Assembly (NCBI GenBank): GCA_021734525.1
Contig: JAIPIW010000010.1
Coordinates: 1-34,309 of the forward strand
Reading direction: 5' to 3'
Length of the DNA stretch: 34,309 nucleotides
Origin: Candidatus Altimarinota bacterium
Lineage (GTDB): Bacteria; Patescibacteriota; Gracilibacteria; UBA4473
Position numbers and translations under genes: made by a program. The notes beneath the pieces were generated by a model. That model made no database searches and had not been told where the DNA came from. It saw only the letters and a list, made by a program, of their open reading frames with translations. This document shows, piece after piece, positions 1 to 8,033 of the stretch (its first letter is position 1; each line of letters opens with the position of its first letter).

Positions 1-71
1 TATTATTTATCCATGAAACATGATTAACAAGTCAAAAAATCCAAAACTTGACAATAAGTGGAAAAAAAAGT

Positions 72-100
72 TTGACAATCTTTTATTTTATCATTAAAGT
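72..100 (+). promoter_or_regulatory. possible sigma70 promoter of the sigma4/HARE-HTH gene
   Basis: TTGACA stands at 72-77 and is followed after 17 bp by TAAAGT at 95-100, a poor -10. The octamer TTGACAAT also occurs 24 bp earlier, at 48-55, so the -35 region is duplicated. A second weak option lies nearer the gene (TTGTGA at 104-109, TTATTA at 126-131). The exact start of transcription is uncertain. Confidence 0.3.
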
Positions 101-162
101 TTCTTGTGATTTTCAATGCATCTTGTTATTATCTATTTATCTAAAAAATTTTCCCTCAAAAA

Positions 163-1248
163 ATGAATACTTCTGCCTCAGATCAAATCAATTTCTCTGA
201 ACTGATGAATAGACTTCTTGGCCTTTTAACTGAAAAGGAGAAGAATATTATTGAACGGAGATTTCCTTTGGGGGACTATCCACGAGAAACTTTGGATAAG
301 ATTGGGAAAAGTTATTCTATCACCAGAGAAAGGGTTAGACAGATAGAAGCCGTAGCAATTAAGAAATTAGCTCGTATTTCTATGGATCCTTCCATGCGAA
401 GAATTCATGATCTAGCTTATTCTATTCTGGCTGGTCATGGCAACGTGATGTCAGAGGATTTGTTAGTTTCTGAAATGCTTAAGGCTTTGGAAAGTACTAG
501 CAAGATTGATGGTAACGCTATGAAATTAGCGATGAGAGTTTCTGACAAACTTATTAAACAAGAAAAAAATCAATTCTTCCGTCCTTTTTGGAGAGTAAAG
601 GATTTAGATCTACAAGAAGTAAGAAATACTGGAGACGACATTCATAAAGCAATGAAGAAAAAGAGAGAACCAATGGGATTGGATGAGTTGACTAGTAAAT
701 TATCTCACCGATCACCAGAAATGATTTCTTCTTTGCTTAATGTTTACTGGGAATTCATGCAGGTAGATGATGGTTGGGGACTCAAGTCTTGGCGGTTTAT
801 TAATCCTCGTTCTATCAAGGACAAGATTTTAATCAGTCTCAAGAACATTGAAAAACCATTGCACTTCACTGACATCATTAAACATGTCTTACAAGACTTT
901 GAATCTAAGAAAAGAGTTACTCCACAAGCAATTCACAACGAATTAATTCGTCACGAAGAATTTGTATTGGTGGGACGTGGTCTTTATGGATTGAAAGAAT
1001 GGGGACTAGCTTCTGGAACAGTATGTGACGTTATTAAGTCTGTACTTATTGAGAATGGCGCTCCAATGAAGAGACAAGAAATTATCGAAGCAGTTCTTAA
1101 TAAAAGAGAAATTAGATTAGGAACTATCTCTCTCAACTTACAGAAATATCCTTTCTTTAAGAGAGTTGGGCGAGCTGTCTATGAATACGATCAGGCGCTA
1201 GATAATGTTCCTAGACGCAAAAGAGGGCGTAAGCCTAAGAACGTCTAA
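163..1248 (+). CDS. Sigma-70 region 4-like HTH protein with HARE-HTH (RNAP delta-like) domain
   Basis: A 361-residue DNA-binding protein, probably a transcription factor that touches RNA polymerase or promoter DNA. Residues about 20-72 match sigma70 region 4, the -35 recognition helix-turn-helix, with the hallmark ITRERVRQIE followed by AIKKLAR. No sigma region 2 is present, so it cannot act as a complete sigma factor. Residues about 217-283 (DKILISLKNIEKPLHFTDII to GRGLYGLKEWG) match the HARE-HTH winged helix found in the delta subunit of Firmicutes RNA polymerase, and a further winged-helix-like segment follows (about 285-345). The C-terminus is basic (RRKRGRKPK). It is convergent with the LOG gene, only 10 bp away. 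The start has no Shine-Dalgarno sequence. Family assignment is firm at domain level; the regulatory role is inference. Confidence 0.8.
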   Translation: MNTSASDQINFSELMNRLLGLLTEKEKNIIERRFPLGDYPRETLDKIGKSYSITRERVRQIEAVAIKKLARISMDPSMRRIHDLAYSILAGHGNVMSEDLLVSEMLKALESTSKIDGNAMKLAMRVSDKLIKQEKNQFFRPFWRVKDLDLQEVRNTGDDIHKAMKKKREPMGLDELTSKLSHRSPEMISSLLNVYWEFMQVDDGWGLKSWRFINPRSIKDKILISLKNIEKPLHFTDIIKHVLQDFESKKRVTPQAIHNELIRHEEFVLVGRGLYGLKEWGLASGTVCDVIKSVLIENGAPMKRQEIIEAVLNKREIRLGTISLNLQKYPFFKRVGRAVYEYDQALDNVPRRKRGRKPKNV

Positions 1249-1258
1249 TAGTCTTAAA

Positions 1259-1948
1259 TTAACTTTTCTCTTTAGTATCCAGAAGTGGTAATTGACTGGA
1301 GTTTTTAAATTTACTCTCTATTTTTGTTACCGCTCCATCATGACCAATAAGATAATCGTCTAGAGATCCTTCACTTCCCACTCGTTTAATAATTTTGAGC
1401 AATCCTTTTACTAGCTCTTCGGGGTTATCTGAAAAAATCATACGATCAGTTACTTCTCGGTGACAAAAGCGAAGGATGTCTTTGATGTGATCAGCCACAC
1501 CATCGTGTCCAGTTAATACTCCAATAGGTTTTCCTTCATCATAAGCAACGGTAAATTCGTTTAAAGTTCCAGTTCCTCCTGGCAGAATAATAACTCCTTC
1601 AGCAGATCGGATATTAATAATGTCTCGCATCATCAGTCCCACCCCTGTAAATAGGAAATTGTCGTAATGTTCTATGGGGGAACGATATTTTTCTAGGTGA
1701 GACTCTAAAGATATAGCCGGAGATACTCCATAAGTTTCACCTCCTGCTTCTTTGGCTCCTTGGGCTGCTTCATCAGGTAGTCCTGGACAAGCTCCGTTTC
1801 CTAGAATACAACCGCGTTTTGCAATTTGACGACCAATTTCTCTGGATGCTGCTACAATTTTCTTGTTATGCATTAGATATCCAGAAGCAGATCCCATGAC
1901 GCCGATGGTTAGCTTATAATTCGGTAGGTGTTTGAAAATATTTCCCAT
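1259..1948 (-). CDS. LOG family / TIGR00725-like Rossmann protein
   Basis: A 229-residue protein of the LOG (lysine-decarboxylase-like, DprA/Smf-related Rossmann) superfamily. The diagnostic motif PGGTGTLNE lies at residues 123-131, and an N-terminal glycine-rich Rossmann segment (GVMGSASGYLM, GNGACPGLPDEAA) precedes it. Characterised relatives either cleave nucleoside 5'-monophosphates to free bases (cytokinin-activating LOG) or bind molybdenum cofactor; which applies here cannot be read from the sequence. It starts 17 bp after the prsW stop codon on the same strand and is probably co-transcribed with it. The final 35 residues are hydrophilic and lie outside the fold. No Shine-Dalgarno sequence precedes the ATG. 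Confidence 0.75.
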   Translation of the reverse strand: MGNIFKHLPNYKLTIGVMGSASGYLMHNKKIVAASREIGRQIAKRGCILGNGACPGLPDEAAQGAKEAGGETYGVSPAISLESHLEKYRSPIEHYDNFLFTGVGLMMRDIINIRSAEGVIILPGGTGTLNEFTVAYDEGKPIGVLTGHDGVADHIKDILRFCHREVTDRMIFSDNPEELVKGLLKIIKRVGSEGSLDDYLIGHDGAVTKIESKFKNSSQLPLLDTKEKS

Positions 1949-1965
1949 GATGTATATATAAATTA

Positions 1966-3033
1966 TTAGGTATGACGAAGTAAGTTACCGGTTTGGAAAT
2001 GTAATTGTTTCCGGTGAAATAAATTTAGAACCCAGAAAAAGAGTCCTAGTAAAAAGACAATCATTAAGGTTACTTTACCAAATTCTAGCAAAGAATTGAA
2101 GATAGCGTGGACGAACATAGCTAAGATCATTCCTTCCAGCATCTTTTCTTCATGGAAAAGGGTGGCGCCCTTAAGGTGAAGAATTTGGTGTAGTTTTTGG
2201 ATAATTGGATGCCTGTGTTCCAAAACCTCCTGTTGATAGATTTCTCGGGAGAAACGGGCAATCCCATAGAAGTATCCCAAAATAGCAGAGAAGCAAACAT
2301 GAGCCATAACAGACACAGTGGATCTAAGCACAAAGAAGATTGAGAGCTGTTGAATATTACTATCTGCTATCTTGGAGAAGTTATGGAAGTAAACGATATT
2401 TTCTACAAAAGCAAATCCTAAGGCGATAATAATAGCGAAGGATAGCGCATCATCTACCGACTGAATCTTCTCTTCGTCGGAGAAGCGTAAGACGAGATGT
2501 TTTACAAACTCTTCTAGCATTCCTACGACGACAAAGAACCATATTTTTTGGTTTACGGAGAAAGATAAGAAGTAAGCAATAACTCCACAAAGTATTCCTA
2601 CCGTGATGAAAAACAGAGGACTCTCGATAGCTTTCTTGGTTTTTCTCTTAAAGATTGCAAAGGTGTTATCTCCGGTAAAAACCTCCAGAATAAACATCAT
2701 GATGGCAATGAAGGCAAAAAGACCCATCCCCACTAAGGCGTGCATAGAGATATAAGCCAAAAAACGTGGAAGGTCTGGAAATTGGACTAAGTCAGCCAAG
2801 TACTGAAAGAGATTGATATGTTGGAAGTATAAGACTGCCGTATCCCAGTATTTCTCGTAGAGTTTAATGGGAATAACGGCAAGCATTCCTGCTAAAAAGG
2901 TGAGGGTCACATACAGCTTTTTTTCATGATTCTTTTTCTGAAAGAAATAAATCCAACCTAAAATAGGGATGAGGCTCATTCCTACGTACAATACGAAGTT
3001 TGTAGAGGCTAGAAAACTAATAATTTCTTTCAT
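1966..3033 (-). CDS. PrsW-family intramembrane protease
   Basis: A 355-residue polytopic membrane protein with about eight hydrophobic segments. It carries the signature residues of PrsW, a glutamate-dependent intramembrane protease related to the CAAX protease/APH-1 group: E174-E175-x-x-K178 (GMLEEFVKH), F207-x-x-x-E211-N212 (FAFVEN), H245 (AHVCFSAILG) and H309 (FVHAIFNSLLEF), all in or next to predicted membrane helices. In Bacillus subtilis PrsW cleaves the anti-sigma factor RsiW; no anti-sigma factor gene is seen here, so the substrate is unknown. It is the first gene of a two-gene unit with the LOG gene. A reasonable promoter lies just upstream (3057-3085). Confidence 0.8.
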   Translation of the reverse strand: MKEIISFLASTNFVLYVGMSLIPILGWIYFFQKKNHEKKLYVTLTFLAGMLAVIPIKLYEKYWDTAVLYFQHINLFQYLADLVQFPDLPRFLAYISMHALVGMGLFAFIAIMMFILEVFTGDNTFAIFKRKTKKAIESPLFFITVGILCGVIAYFLSFSVNQKIWFFVVVGMLEEFVKHLVLRFSDEEKIQSVDDALSFAIIIALGFAFVENIVYFHNFSKIADSNIQQLSIFFVLRSTVSVMAHVCFSAILGYFYGIARFSREIYQQEVLEHRHPIIQKLHQILHLKGATLFHEEKMLEGMILAMFVHAIFNSLLEFGKVTLMIVFLLGLFFWVLNLFHRKQLHFQTGNLLRHT

Positions 3034-3056
3034 TACTTTTTGTGCGAAATCCCTTT

Positions 3057-3085
3057 ATTTTAACATAAATTTAAGGAAAATGCAA
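3057..3085 (-). promoter_or_regulatory. sigma70-like promoter of the prsW-LOG unit
   Basis: On the minus strand TTGCAT (3085-3080) and TAAAAT (3062-3057) are separated by 17 bp, and the start codon follows at 3033. The -10 matches the consensus at five of six positions. Confidence 0.5.
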
Positions 3086-3137
3086 AACAAAAAAGCAATT
3101 ATTCTAAAAACCTAGACAGATGATTATAGGTATTTAA

Positions 3138-4397
3138 CTAGCTTTCCTTTCTTACCACTTGTGGTTGATCTAATTGCCAATTAACCAAGCGTTGTTGGAA
3201 AATACCAAAGATAGTTGAAGTTAACCAGTAGATACCAACCCCTGCTGGAAAGGAAGTGACAAACATAGCAATCATGATGGGCATCATCCAAAGCATGACC
3301 TTATTCATCTGTTGCATTTGACCAGCCGGTCCGTCCTTTTTTACAACTGGTTTGTCAGAGTTTTTGTTGGCTCTTTTTTTAGCGGAAATAAAGGACAACT
3401 TTATGGCTATCCATTGCATTAATCCGACAAGGACCGCTAGTACGATAGGGCCGTTATAATCTAGATTAAGTCCAAAAAATGCAGAATTTACCACCGATAA
3501 ATCTACTCCTTGTTGGAAGGAGTAAAGCAGATAGTTTAAGTGAGGAGAAAGACCATCCCGGACGATATAGTAAATTCCTAGCAAGAAGGGCATTTGGAAC
3601 ATGATTGGTAGGCAAGAGCCCATCGGATTAATCTTGTGAGTTTTATACAATTCCATTGTTTTCATGGCCATCATCTGCTGATTCTTGCCGTACTGTTGTT
3701 TAAGCTCTTCTAGTTTAGGTTGCAGTTTCTGCATCTCTCGTTGGGAACGCATTGATTTTTGGTTGGGGACGAACAAGGCAATTCTGACTAAGATAGTTAG
3801 AATGATAATGGCCCAACCAAAAGGATGTCCTGGTAGTTTATTTGTTAAAAACACCAGAATATTAAAAAGCGGTTTAGAGATAATAGCTCGGAAAAGCTGT
3901 CTGAAGACGCCGGGACTTTTGATTTCTATTGGTAATGACAAGACTGTTTCAATATTTTCTTCCTGTTCGAAATTCATTTCTAGCTGGTATTTTCCTGGTT
4001 CGGAAAAAAGATCAAGATTAAAGTCCTTCATTCCAAAGGTGATTTTGCTACCGGGTTCTAATTCGAAAGAGGAAACAGATTTACCATTACAATTTTCAAA
4101 AGCGTTTTCTGAAATATTAAATTGATTATCATTAGCTAGACGAAGCACTTTTAAACTACCTGGATTTTCACAGGGGGAAGGGAAGGTGATCTTCTCATCT
4201 AGTTTATTTTCTACTTTAAAGGCAATCAGATTGCCAATAACCATGGATTTTTTTATGGGAGTAATTATTACTTGAGATTCACTGGGTAAATGAGATTGGT
4301 CTTTTTTGCCGAAGAACTTTTCTATTCCTAATATTACTAGATAGAAAATGGCAAACCAGATTAAGAAACTCTTGATAAAGTCTTTGAATTTATTCAT
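3138..4397 (-). CDS. yidC: YidC/Oxa1 membrane protein insertase
   Basis: A 419-residue insertase that folds proteins into the cytoplasmic membrane, alone or with SecYEG. Residues 11-25 form an N-terminal membrane anchor. Residues about 40-165 form an external beta-rich domain much shorter than the Proteobacterial one. The conserved YidC core starts near residue 190 with GHPFGWAIIILTILVRIALF, including the positively charged groove residue R205. A cytoplasmic coiled-coil loop follows (MQKLQPKLEELKQQYG, residues 222-237), then further helices ending with PAGVGIYWLTSTIFGIFQQ. The start codon overlaps the end of rnpA by 8 bp, so the two are translationally coupled in the classical rpmH-rnpA-yidC order. 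The stop is TAG. Confidence 0.95.
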   Translation of the reverse strand: MNKFKDFIKSFLIWFAIFYLVILGIEKFFGKKDQSHLPSESQVIITPIKKSMVIGNLIAFKVENKLDEKITFPSPCENPGSLKVLRLANDNQFNISENAFENCNGKSVSSFELEPGSKITFGMKDFNLDLFSEPGKYQLEMNFEQEENIETVLSLPIEIKSPGVFRQLFRAIISKPLFNILVFLTNKLPGHPFGWAIIILTILVRIALFVPNQKSMRSQREMQKLQPKLEELKQQYGKNQQMMAMKTMELYKTHKINPMGSCLPIMFQMPFLLGIYYIVRDGLSPHLNYLLYSFQQGVDLSVVNSAFFGLNLDYNGPIVLAVLVGLMQWIAIKLSFISAKKRANKNSDKPVVKKDGPAGQMQQMNKVMLWMMPIMIAMFVTSFPAGVGIYWLTSTIFGIFQQRLVNWQLDQPQVVRKES

Positions 4398-4728
4398 GTT
4401 TTTTCTTCAGAAATTTAAGTAAGTCTTTAATAGCTTTTTCGAACTCTATTAAATTTTCCAAGATTTCAGGGCCTTTGTAAAGACAAATGATATTTTTATC
4501 ATGAAGATGAGGTAGTAGATTGAGCCGCATAGCTTCATAAAGTTGGCGACGAATTCTGATTCGTTGCGTCGCTTTTTTAGCTGTTTTTTTACTAACTACT
4601 ACCGCTAAATGCGGATTATATTTTTCTTCGGAAATTAAAAACATGAATGCCCCAGATCTAAATCTGGTCGATCGTCGGAAACAACGATCAAAAAGTTTTT
4701 TACTGAAACGAGACAATTTAGAGATCAT
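4390..4728 (-). CDS. rnpA: Ribonuclease P protein component
   Basis: A 112-residue protein subunit of RNase P, which assists the catalytic RNA in trimming the 5' leader of pre-tRNAs. The fold is recognised from the N-terminal RRSTRFRSGAFMFLI strand, AVVVSKKTAKKATQRIRIRR and the basic helix that follows. The usual RNR motif (RNRIKR) reads RIRIRR here, so the conserved Asn is replaced by Ile; this departs from the norm but keeps the positive charge. Length and gene neighbours (rpmH upstream, yidC overlapping downstream) fit. Translation starts at the first ATG after rpmH, without an obvious Shine-Dalgarno sequence. Confidence 0.9.
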   Translation of the reverse strand: MISKLSRFSKKLFDRCFRRSTRFRSGAFMFLISEEKYNPHLAVVVSKKTAKKATQRIRIRRQLYEAMRLNLLPHLHDKNIICLYKGPEILENLIEFEKAIKDLLKFLKKKHE

Positions 4729-4779
4729 AAAAAAAAATCTCCTTGATTGAAGATTGAAGAGAGGGAAATGTCAATGAAT

Positions 4780-4932
4780 TTAAGTCCAAGGTTTTTCTTT
4801 AGATCCGACACTAAGAAGCTTTCTTCCCTTATTTCTTCGACTAGCAATAACTCTACGACCGGTAGCAGTTCTCATGCGAGAACGGAATCCGTGTGTGCGT
4901 AATCTTTTGCGCCAACGTCTTTTAGAAAGCAT
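4780..4932 (-). CDS. rpmH: 50S ribosomal protein bL34
   Basis: A 50-residue basic protein of the large subunit. It begins [20 protein letters not shown] and continues with [20 protein letters not shown], matching the conserved L34 pattern (KHGFRxRMxTxxGRxVLxxRRxKGRKxLS). The last nine residues (VGSKEKPWT) form a short extension. It heads the rpmH-rnpA-yidC cluster, preceded by a clear promoter at 4957-4984. In many bacteria dnaA and oriC lie next to this cluster; here the divergent neighbour is glutamate dehydrogenase. Confidence 0.95.
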   Translation of the reverse strand: MLSKRRWRKRLRTHGFRSRMRTATGRRVIASRRNKGRKLLSVGSKEKPWT

Positions 4933-4956
4933 CTTTAGTATTTAAACTGCGCGCAG

Positions 4957-4984
4957 AGTGTAAGGAGAGGGACCATTTTGTCAA
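4957..4984 (-). promoter_or_regulatory. sigma70-like promoter of rpmH-rnpA-yidC
   Basis: On the minus strand a perfect TTGACA (4984-4979) is followed after 16 bp by TACACT (4962-4957). The initiating region falls in the palindrome CTGCGCGCAG (4947-4956), a GC-rich island in AT-rich surroundings that resembles a stringent-type discriminator. Confidence 0.65.
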
Positions 4985-5092
4985 ATTCTTTTTAGAGAAT
5001 TTCTATTATTATGTTTTTGTATCGTAATAATTAGAATTGATTTTTTAAAAAAAGCCTTCAAAATTTGTCCATCTTAATTACTAACAAACCCC

Positions 5093-6388
5093 ATGCTTAC
5101 CAAAAAACCGTATCAGAATTTTTTAGATAATCTACATAAGGCTTCTAGTACCATGAAACTTTCTGGTCAGGCCTTGGCTCGTTTAGAAGAACCGGAAAGT
5201 ATTAATAACTTTCAGGTGGAATTTGAATTAGATTCTGGTCAGAAGGAATGTGTGGCTGGATATAGAGTACAACATAATTCTGCGCGGGGTCCTTACAAGG
5301 GAGGAATAAGGTTTCATCCAGAAGCAGATTTAGATGAAGTAAAAGCTCTTGCGGCTCTGATGTCTCTGAAGTGCTCGGTAGTAAATATTCCCATGGGTGG
5401 AGGGAAAGGAGGTATTACGGTTGATCCTAAAAAATTATCTAAAACAGAATTAGAAAGAATGAGTCGATCCTACTTTAGGATTGGAACGGAAAAGGGGGTA
5501 TTTGGAGTTCATAAAGATATCCCTGCTCCAGACGTTTATACTAATCCACAAATTATGGCTTGGATGTTAGACGAACATGAACAAGTCCTTGGTTACAAAT
5601 CTCCTGGAGTGATAACTGGTAAGCCATTAGAGTTAGGAGGATCACTAGGAAGGAACTATTCTACCAGCCAAGGAGGATTTTATGTTCTCAAAAAATATTT
5701 AGATTCTATTGGAAAGAAATTAGAAGATACCACTATTGCTTTACAAGGATTTGGTAACGCTGGTGCTTATTTTGCGGAAATTGCACACAAGTCTGGTTGC
5801 AAGATTGTAGCGGCATCAGATTCCAAAGGGGGTATTTTGCGTAGTAAGGGTTACTTTGAAGCAAAAAAACTTAATGATTATAAAAAAGAAACAGGATCTT
5901 TACGAGGGAACTTCTGTCAGGGGGAAGTTTGCGATCTGGAAAAGATGAAACGAGAGGAAGTACGGGAGGTTTCTAATGAGGAATTATTAGAGCTAGATGT
6001 AGATGTCTTAGTATTGGCAGCATTAGATGGTGTTGTTCACGCAGAAAATGCTAGTAACATTAAGGCTAAAGCAATTTTAGAACTGGCTAATGGTCCGGTT
6101 ATTGCGGAAGCAGATGATATTTTAGAAAAGAAAGGAATAGACGTCTTACCAGATATTCTAGCTAATGCCGGAGGAGTAACTGTTTCTTATTTTGAATGGG
6201 TTCAGAATCGTTCTGGAGATGTTTGGGAAGAAAACTATGTTAACGAAAAATTAAAGAAAGTAATGGAAAATGCTTTTGATGATCTTACTAAGATAAAAGA
6301 AGAATATAAGGTTTCTTATCGTCAGGCAGCTTTTATTTTAGGACTAGAAAGAATTGTGCGGGCGATGGAATTACGGGGACAGATTTAA
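5093..6388 (+). CDS. Glu/Leu/Phe/Val dehydrogenase, probably glutamate dehydrogenase
   Basis: A 431-residue amino acid dehydrogenase that would interconvert glutamate with 2-oxoglutarate and ammonia using NAD(P). The substrate domain shows GPYKGGIRFHP (Lys69), the catalytic-lysine motif PMGGGKGGI (Lys105) and PAPDVYTNPQIMAWMLDE (Asp147). The coenzyme domain begins near residue 210 with the Rossmann loop LQGFGNAG (218-224) and the second-strand segment ASDSKGG. GKPLELGGSLGR fits glutamate dehydrogenases better than leucine or phenylalanine enzymes, although specificity was not tested. Length is typical of the hexameric small type. It is monocistronic and divergent from rpmH. Such an enzyme gives a host-associated, biosynthetically poor cell a route to ammonia assimilation or amino acid catabolism. 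Confidence 0.9.
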   Translation: MLTKKPYQNFLDNLHKASSTMKLSGQALARLEEPESINNFQVEFELDSGQKECVAGYRVQHNSARGPYKGGIRFHPEADLDEVKALAALMSLKCSVVNIPMGGGKGGITVDPKKLSKTELERMSRSYFRIGTEKGVFGVHKDIPAPDVYTNPQIMAWMLDEHEQVLGYKSPGVITGKPLELGGSLGRNYSTSQGGFYVLKKYLDSIGKKLEDTTIALQGFGNAGAYFAEIAHKSGCKIVAASDSKGGILRSKGYFEAKKLNDYKKETGSLRGNFCQGEVCDLEKMKREEVREVSNEELLELDVDVLVLAALDGVVHAENASNIKAKAILELANGPVIAEADDILEKKGIDVLPDILANAGGVTVSYFEWVQNRSGDVWEENYVNEKLKKVMENAFDDLTKIKEEYKVSYRQAAFILGLERIVRAMELRGQI

Positions 6389-6410
6389 AGTAATAGTTAA
6401 TTAAGAAACT

Positions 6411-6660
6411 TTATTCGTAGTGTTTGGAAATATAGAGAAGAACGGGAATTTCGTTTTCAAAAGTAAAAATAATTCTAAATTGCCTATTAACCCTAAAAGA
6501 ATATTTCTCGTAATGAGCTGGTTTTAGTTTCTTTGTGTGTAAGGAAGGGTAAGTTTGGTCTTGAATAAAAAAATCAAGTTGTTTTTCAATTTGTGAAGAA
6601 AGATGTTTTAAGCGTTTAACATCTTTTTTTAAATCGTCCTGTAAAAATTATCTTAGGCAT
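6411..6660 (-). pseudogene. RelE/YafQ-type toxin, frameshifted at an A7 run
   Basis: The ATG at 6660 overlaps the end of the antitoxin gene by 13 bp and begins MPKIIFTGRFKK, a typical RelE/YafQ opening. Translation then meets TAA after RC. If one A is removed from the run of seven A at 6631-6637 (minus strand), the frame continues DVKRLKHLSSQIEKQLDFF and on to HYEKYSFRVNRQFRIIFTF and LLYISKHYE, a complete RelE-superfamily mRNA interferase of about 82 residues. The gene is therefore +1 frameshifted at its sixth percent of length from the start. Either it is a pseudogene, or slippage on the A run makes small amounts of toxin, or the run is miscounted in the assembly. Confidence 0.75.
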
Positions 6661-6839
6661 TTCTTCATCACCTCTTTCGCAGAAGAGGCTTTAAATACAT
6701 TCCCTTTTTTTAAGTCATCTAGGGCTTCATTTTCTACTTTTGCCTCCAAAACGGGAAGTACTTTTGGTTCGATGGTAACGTAGATTTCAATTAATTCTTC
6801 CTGACTAGCGTTTTTGATAATGCTTTGTAATGTTGGCAT
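6648..6839 (-). CDS. Antitoxin partner of the frameshifted RelE-type toxin
   Basis: A 63-residue acidic and helical protein located directly upstream of, and overlapping, the RelE-type toxin frame. The last codons (ATG AAG AAA TGC CTA AGA TAA) contain the toxin's ATG. It has no motif that I can assign to a named antitoxin family; the assignment rests on size, overlap and toxin identity. It has a good promoter (6846-6873) with a CTTTTAAAAG palindrome in the spacer, a plausible site for autorepression. The antitoxin reading frame is intact although the toxin is not. Confidence 0.65.
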   Translation of the reverse strand: MPTLQSIIKNASQEELIEIYVTIEPKVLPVLEAKVENEALDDLKKGNVFKASSAKEVMKKCLR

Positions 6840-6845
6840 GTTTTA

Positions 6846-6873
6846 AGTATAAAAAAGTTCTTTTAAAAGGCAA
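6846..6873 (-). promoter_or_regulatory. sigma70-like promoter of the first toxin-antitoxin pair
   Basis: On the minus strand TTGCCT (6873-6868), a 16-bp spacer and TATACT (6851-6846) precede the ATG at 6839. The 10-bp palindrome CTTTTAAAAG (6860-6869) overlaps the -35 and may be an operator. Confidence 0.55.
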
Positions 6874-6889
6874 ATTTAAGGGATTTAGA

Positions 6890-7945
6890 TTAGATTATTT
6901 CCCCTCCTCCTAGACAGACATCTTTGTCGTAAAAAATCACAGACTGACCGGGCGTAATGGCTCGAATAGGTTTCTGAAATTTTACCTGAACAATTTCTTT
7001 AGTAACTTCCACTTCACAAGGAATAACTTCACCTCGGTAACGAATTTTAGCTTCACAAGAAAATTTCTTGCTAGGAGGATTCCCTGCAATCCAGTTTATG
7101 TTTTGAGCGGTAAGATTTGGTTTTAGTAATTTGTTTTCGTCTTGAGAAACAAATACTTCATTGGTGTTGAAGTTTTTATCCACCACAAACCAAGGAGCTT
7201 CTGAAAAGTTTTTTACTCCTCCAATGCCTAAGTTTTTACGTTGACCAAAAGTGTAGAAGATAGCGCCATCATGTTGTCCAATAACTTTTTTGGTATCTAC
7301 TTCGACAAAATTACCGGGTTTTTTCGCAAAGTGTTCTTTGAGAAAATTTTCGAATTTAGCACCTTTGATAAAACAAACATCAGTGGAGCTTTTTTTCTCA
7401 TGGTTTTTGAGACCAATACTTTTAGCTATTTTCCTCACTTCTGGTTTTGTGATATCTGACAAGGGGAAAAGAGTCCTACTAAATTGCTCCTGATTCAGAT
7501 GGTGTAAGAAATAAGTCTGATCGTTATTTTTGTCTTTAGGAATACTTAATTCAAATTTTTTGGTTTTTTCATTCCACTCGTTTTTGACGTAGTGACCGGT
7601 AGCAACAAAATCCGCTTGGAGTTTTTTTACAGCAAATTCTAGTAAATGACCAAACTTAAAGACCTTGTTGCAGCGTACACAAGGGGTAGGGGTTTTGCCA
7701 GATTTTAGTTCTTGTAAGAAATGCTGAAATACTTGGCCATGAAAAAAATCAGAAAAACTAAAGAATTCTAGTTTTACTCCTAAGTGTTTAGCGGCCATTT
7801 CTGCCCATTTTCGTTCTGGGTTTTTTTCAAAACTTTCAAAAAAAAGACCAATTACTTCATACCCTTTTTCCAGTAATAAGTAAGCAGCGATAGAACTATC
7901 TACACCTCCTGACATTCCTACCACCACTCTTTTTTTAGAGGTCAT
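6890..7945 (-). CDS. mnmA: tRNA-specific 2-thiouridylase MnmA
   Basis: A 351-residue enzyme that activates and thiolates uridine 34 of tRNAs for Lys, Glu and Gln. The ATP-pyrophosphatase P-loop SGGVDSS is at residues 12-18. The two catalytic cysteines are in TPCVRCN (Cys89) and STDVCFI (Cys191), and FYTFGQRKNLGIGG marks the central domain. I chose the ATG at 7945, which gives the family-typical MTSKKRVVVGMSGG; a longer open frame to 8005 would overlap the small upstream gene and adds residues not seen in MnmA. It lies one base after the stop of the 28-residue peptide gene (TAA-A-ATG), which implies translational coupling. tRNA-Lys(CUU) elsewhere in the window is not itself a substrate class (U34 is required). 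Confidence 0.92.
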   Translation of the reverse strand: MTSKKRVVVGMSGGVDSSIAAYLLLEKGYEVIGLFFESFEKNPERKWAEMAAKHLGVKLEFFSFSDFFHGQVFQHFLQELKSGKTPTPCVRCNKVFKFGHLLEFAVKKLQADFVATGHYVKNEWNEKTKKFELSIPKDKNNDQTYFLHHLNQEQFSRTLFPLSDITKPEVRKIAKSIGLKNHEKKSSTDVCFIKGAKFENFLKEHFAKKPGNFVEVDTKKVIGQHDGAIFYTFGQRKNLGIGGVKNFSEAPWFVVDKNFNTNEVFVSQDENKLLKPNLTAQNINWIAGNPPSKKFSCEAKIRYRGEVIPCEVEVTKEIVQVKFQKPIRAITPGQSVIFYDKDVCLGGGEII

Positions 7946-7946
7946 T

Positions 7947-8033
7947 TTAAAGATAGGGTAGGATGACCATAGCAGCCATAGCGGCGATAGTAATCCAGAT
8001 GACAATTTTGAGTCCGAGAGATTTTTTAGCCAT
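7947..8033 (-). CDS. 28-residue single-pass membrane peptide
   Basis: A small ORF encoding MAKKSLGLKIVIWITIAAMA followed by AMVILPYL. It has a basic N-terminus and one hydrophobic helix of about 20 residues. It fills the gap between grpE and mnmA exactly: its ATG overlaps the AT palindrome at 8032-8049, and its TAA is one base before the mnmA ATG. The tight packing, the positive-inside signature and the absence of stops argue that it is translated; I recognise no family. It could act as a leader for mnmA translation or as a true membrane microprotein. Confidence 0.5.
   Translation of the reverse strand: MAKKSLGLKIVIWITIAAMAAMVILPYL

Noticed and set aside
1-5092. Replication origin near rpmH-rnpA-yidC
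   Set aside because: No dnaA gene and only one poor DnaA-box-like sequence (TTATCCATG at 7-15); no cluster of boxes and no AT-rich unwinding repeats next to it.
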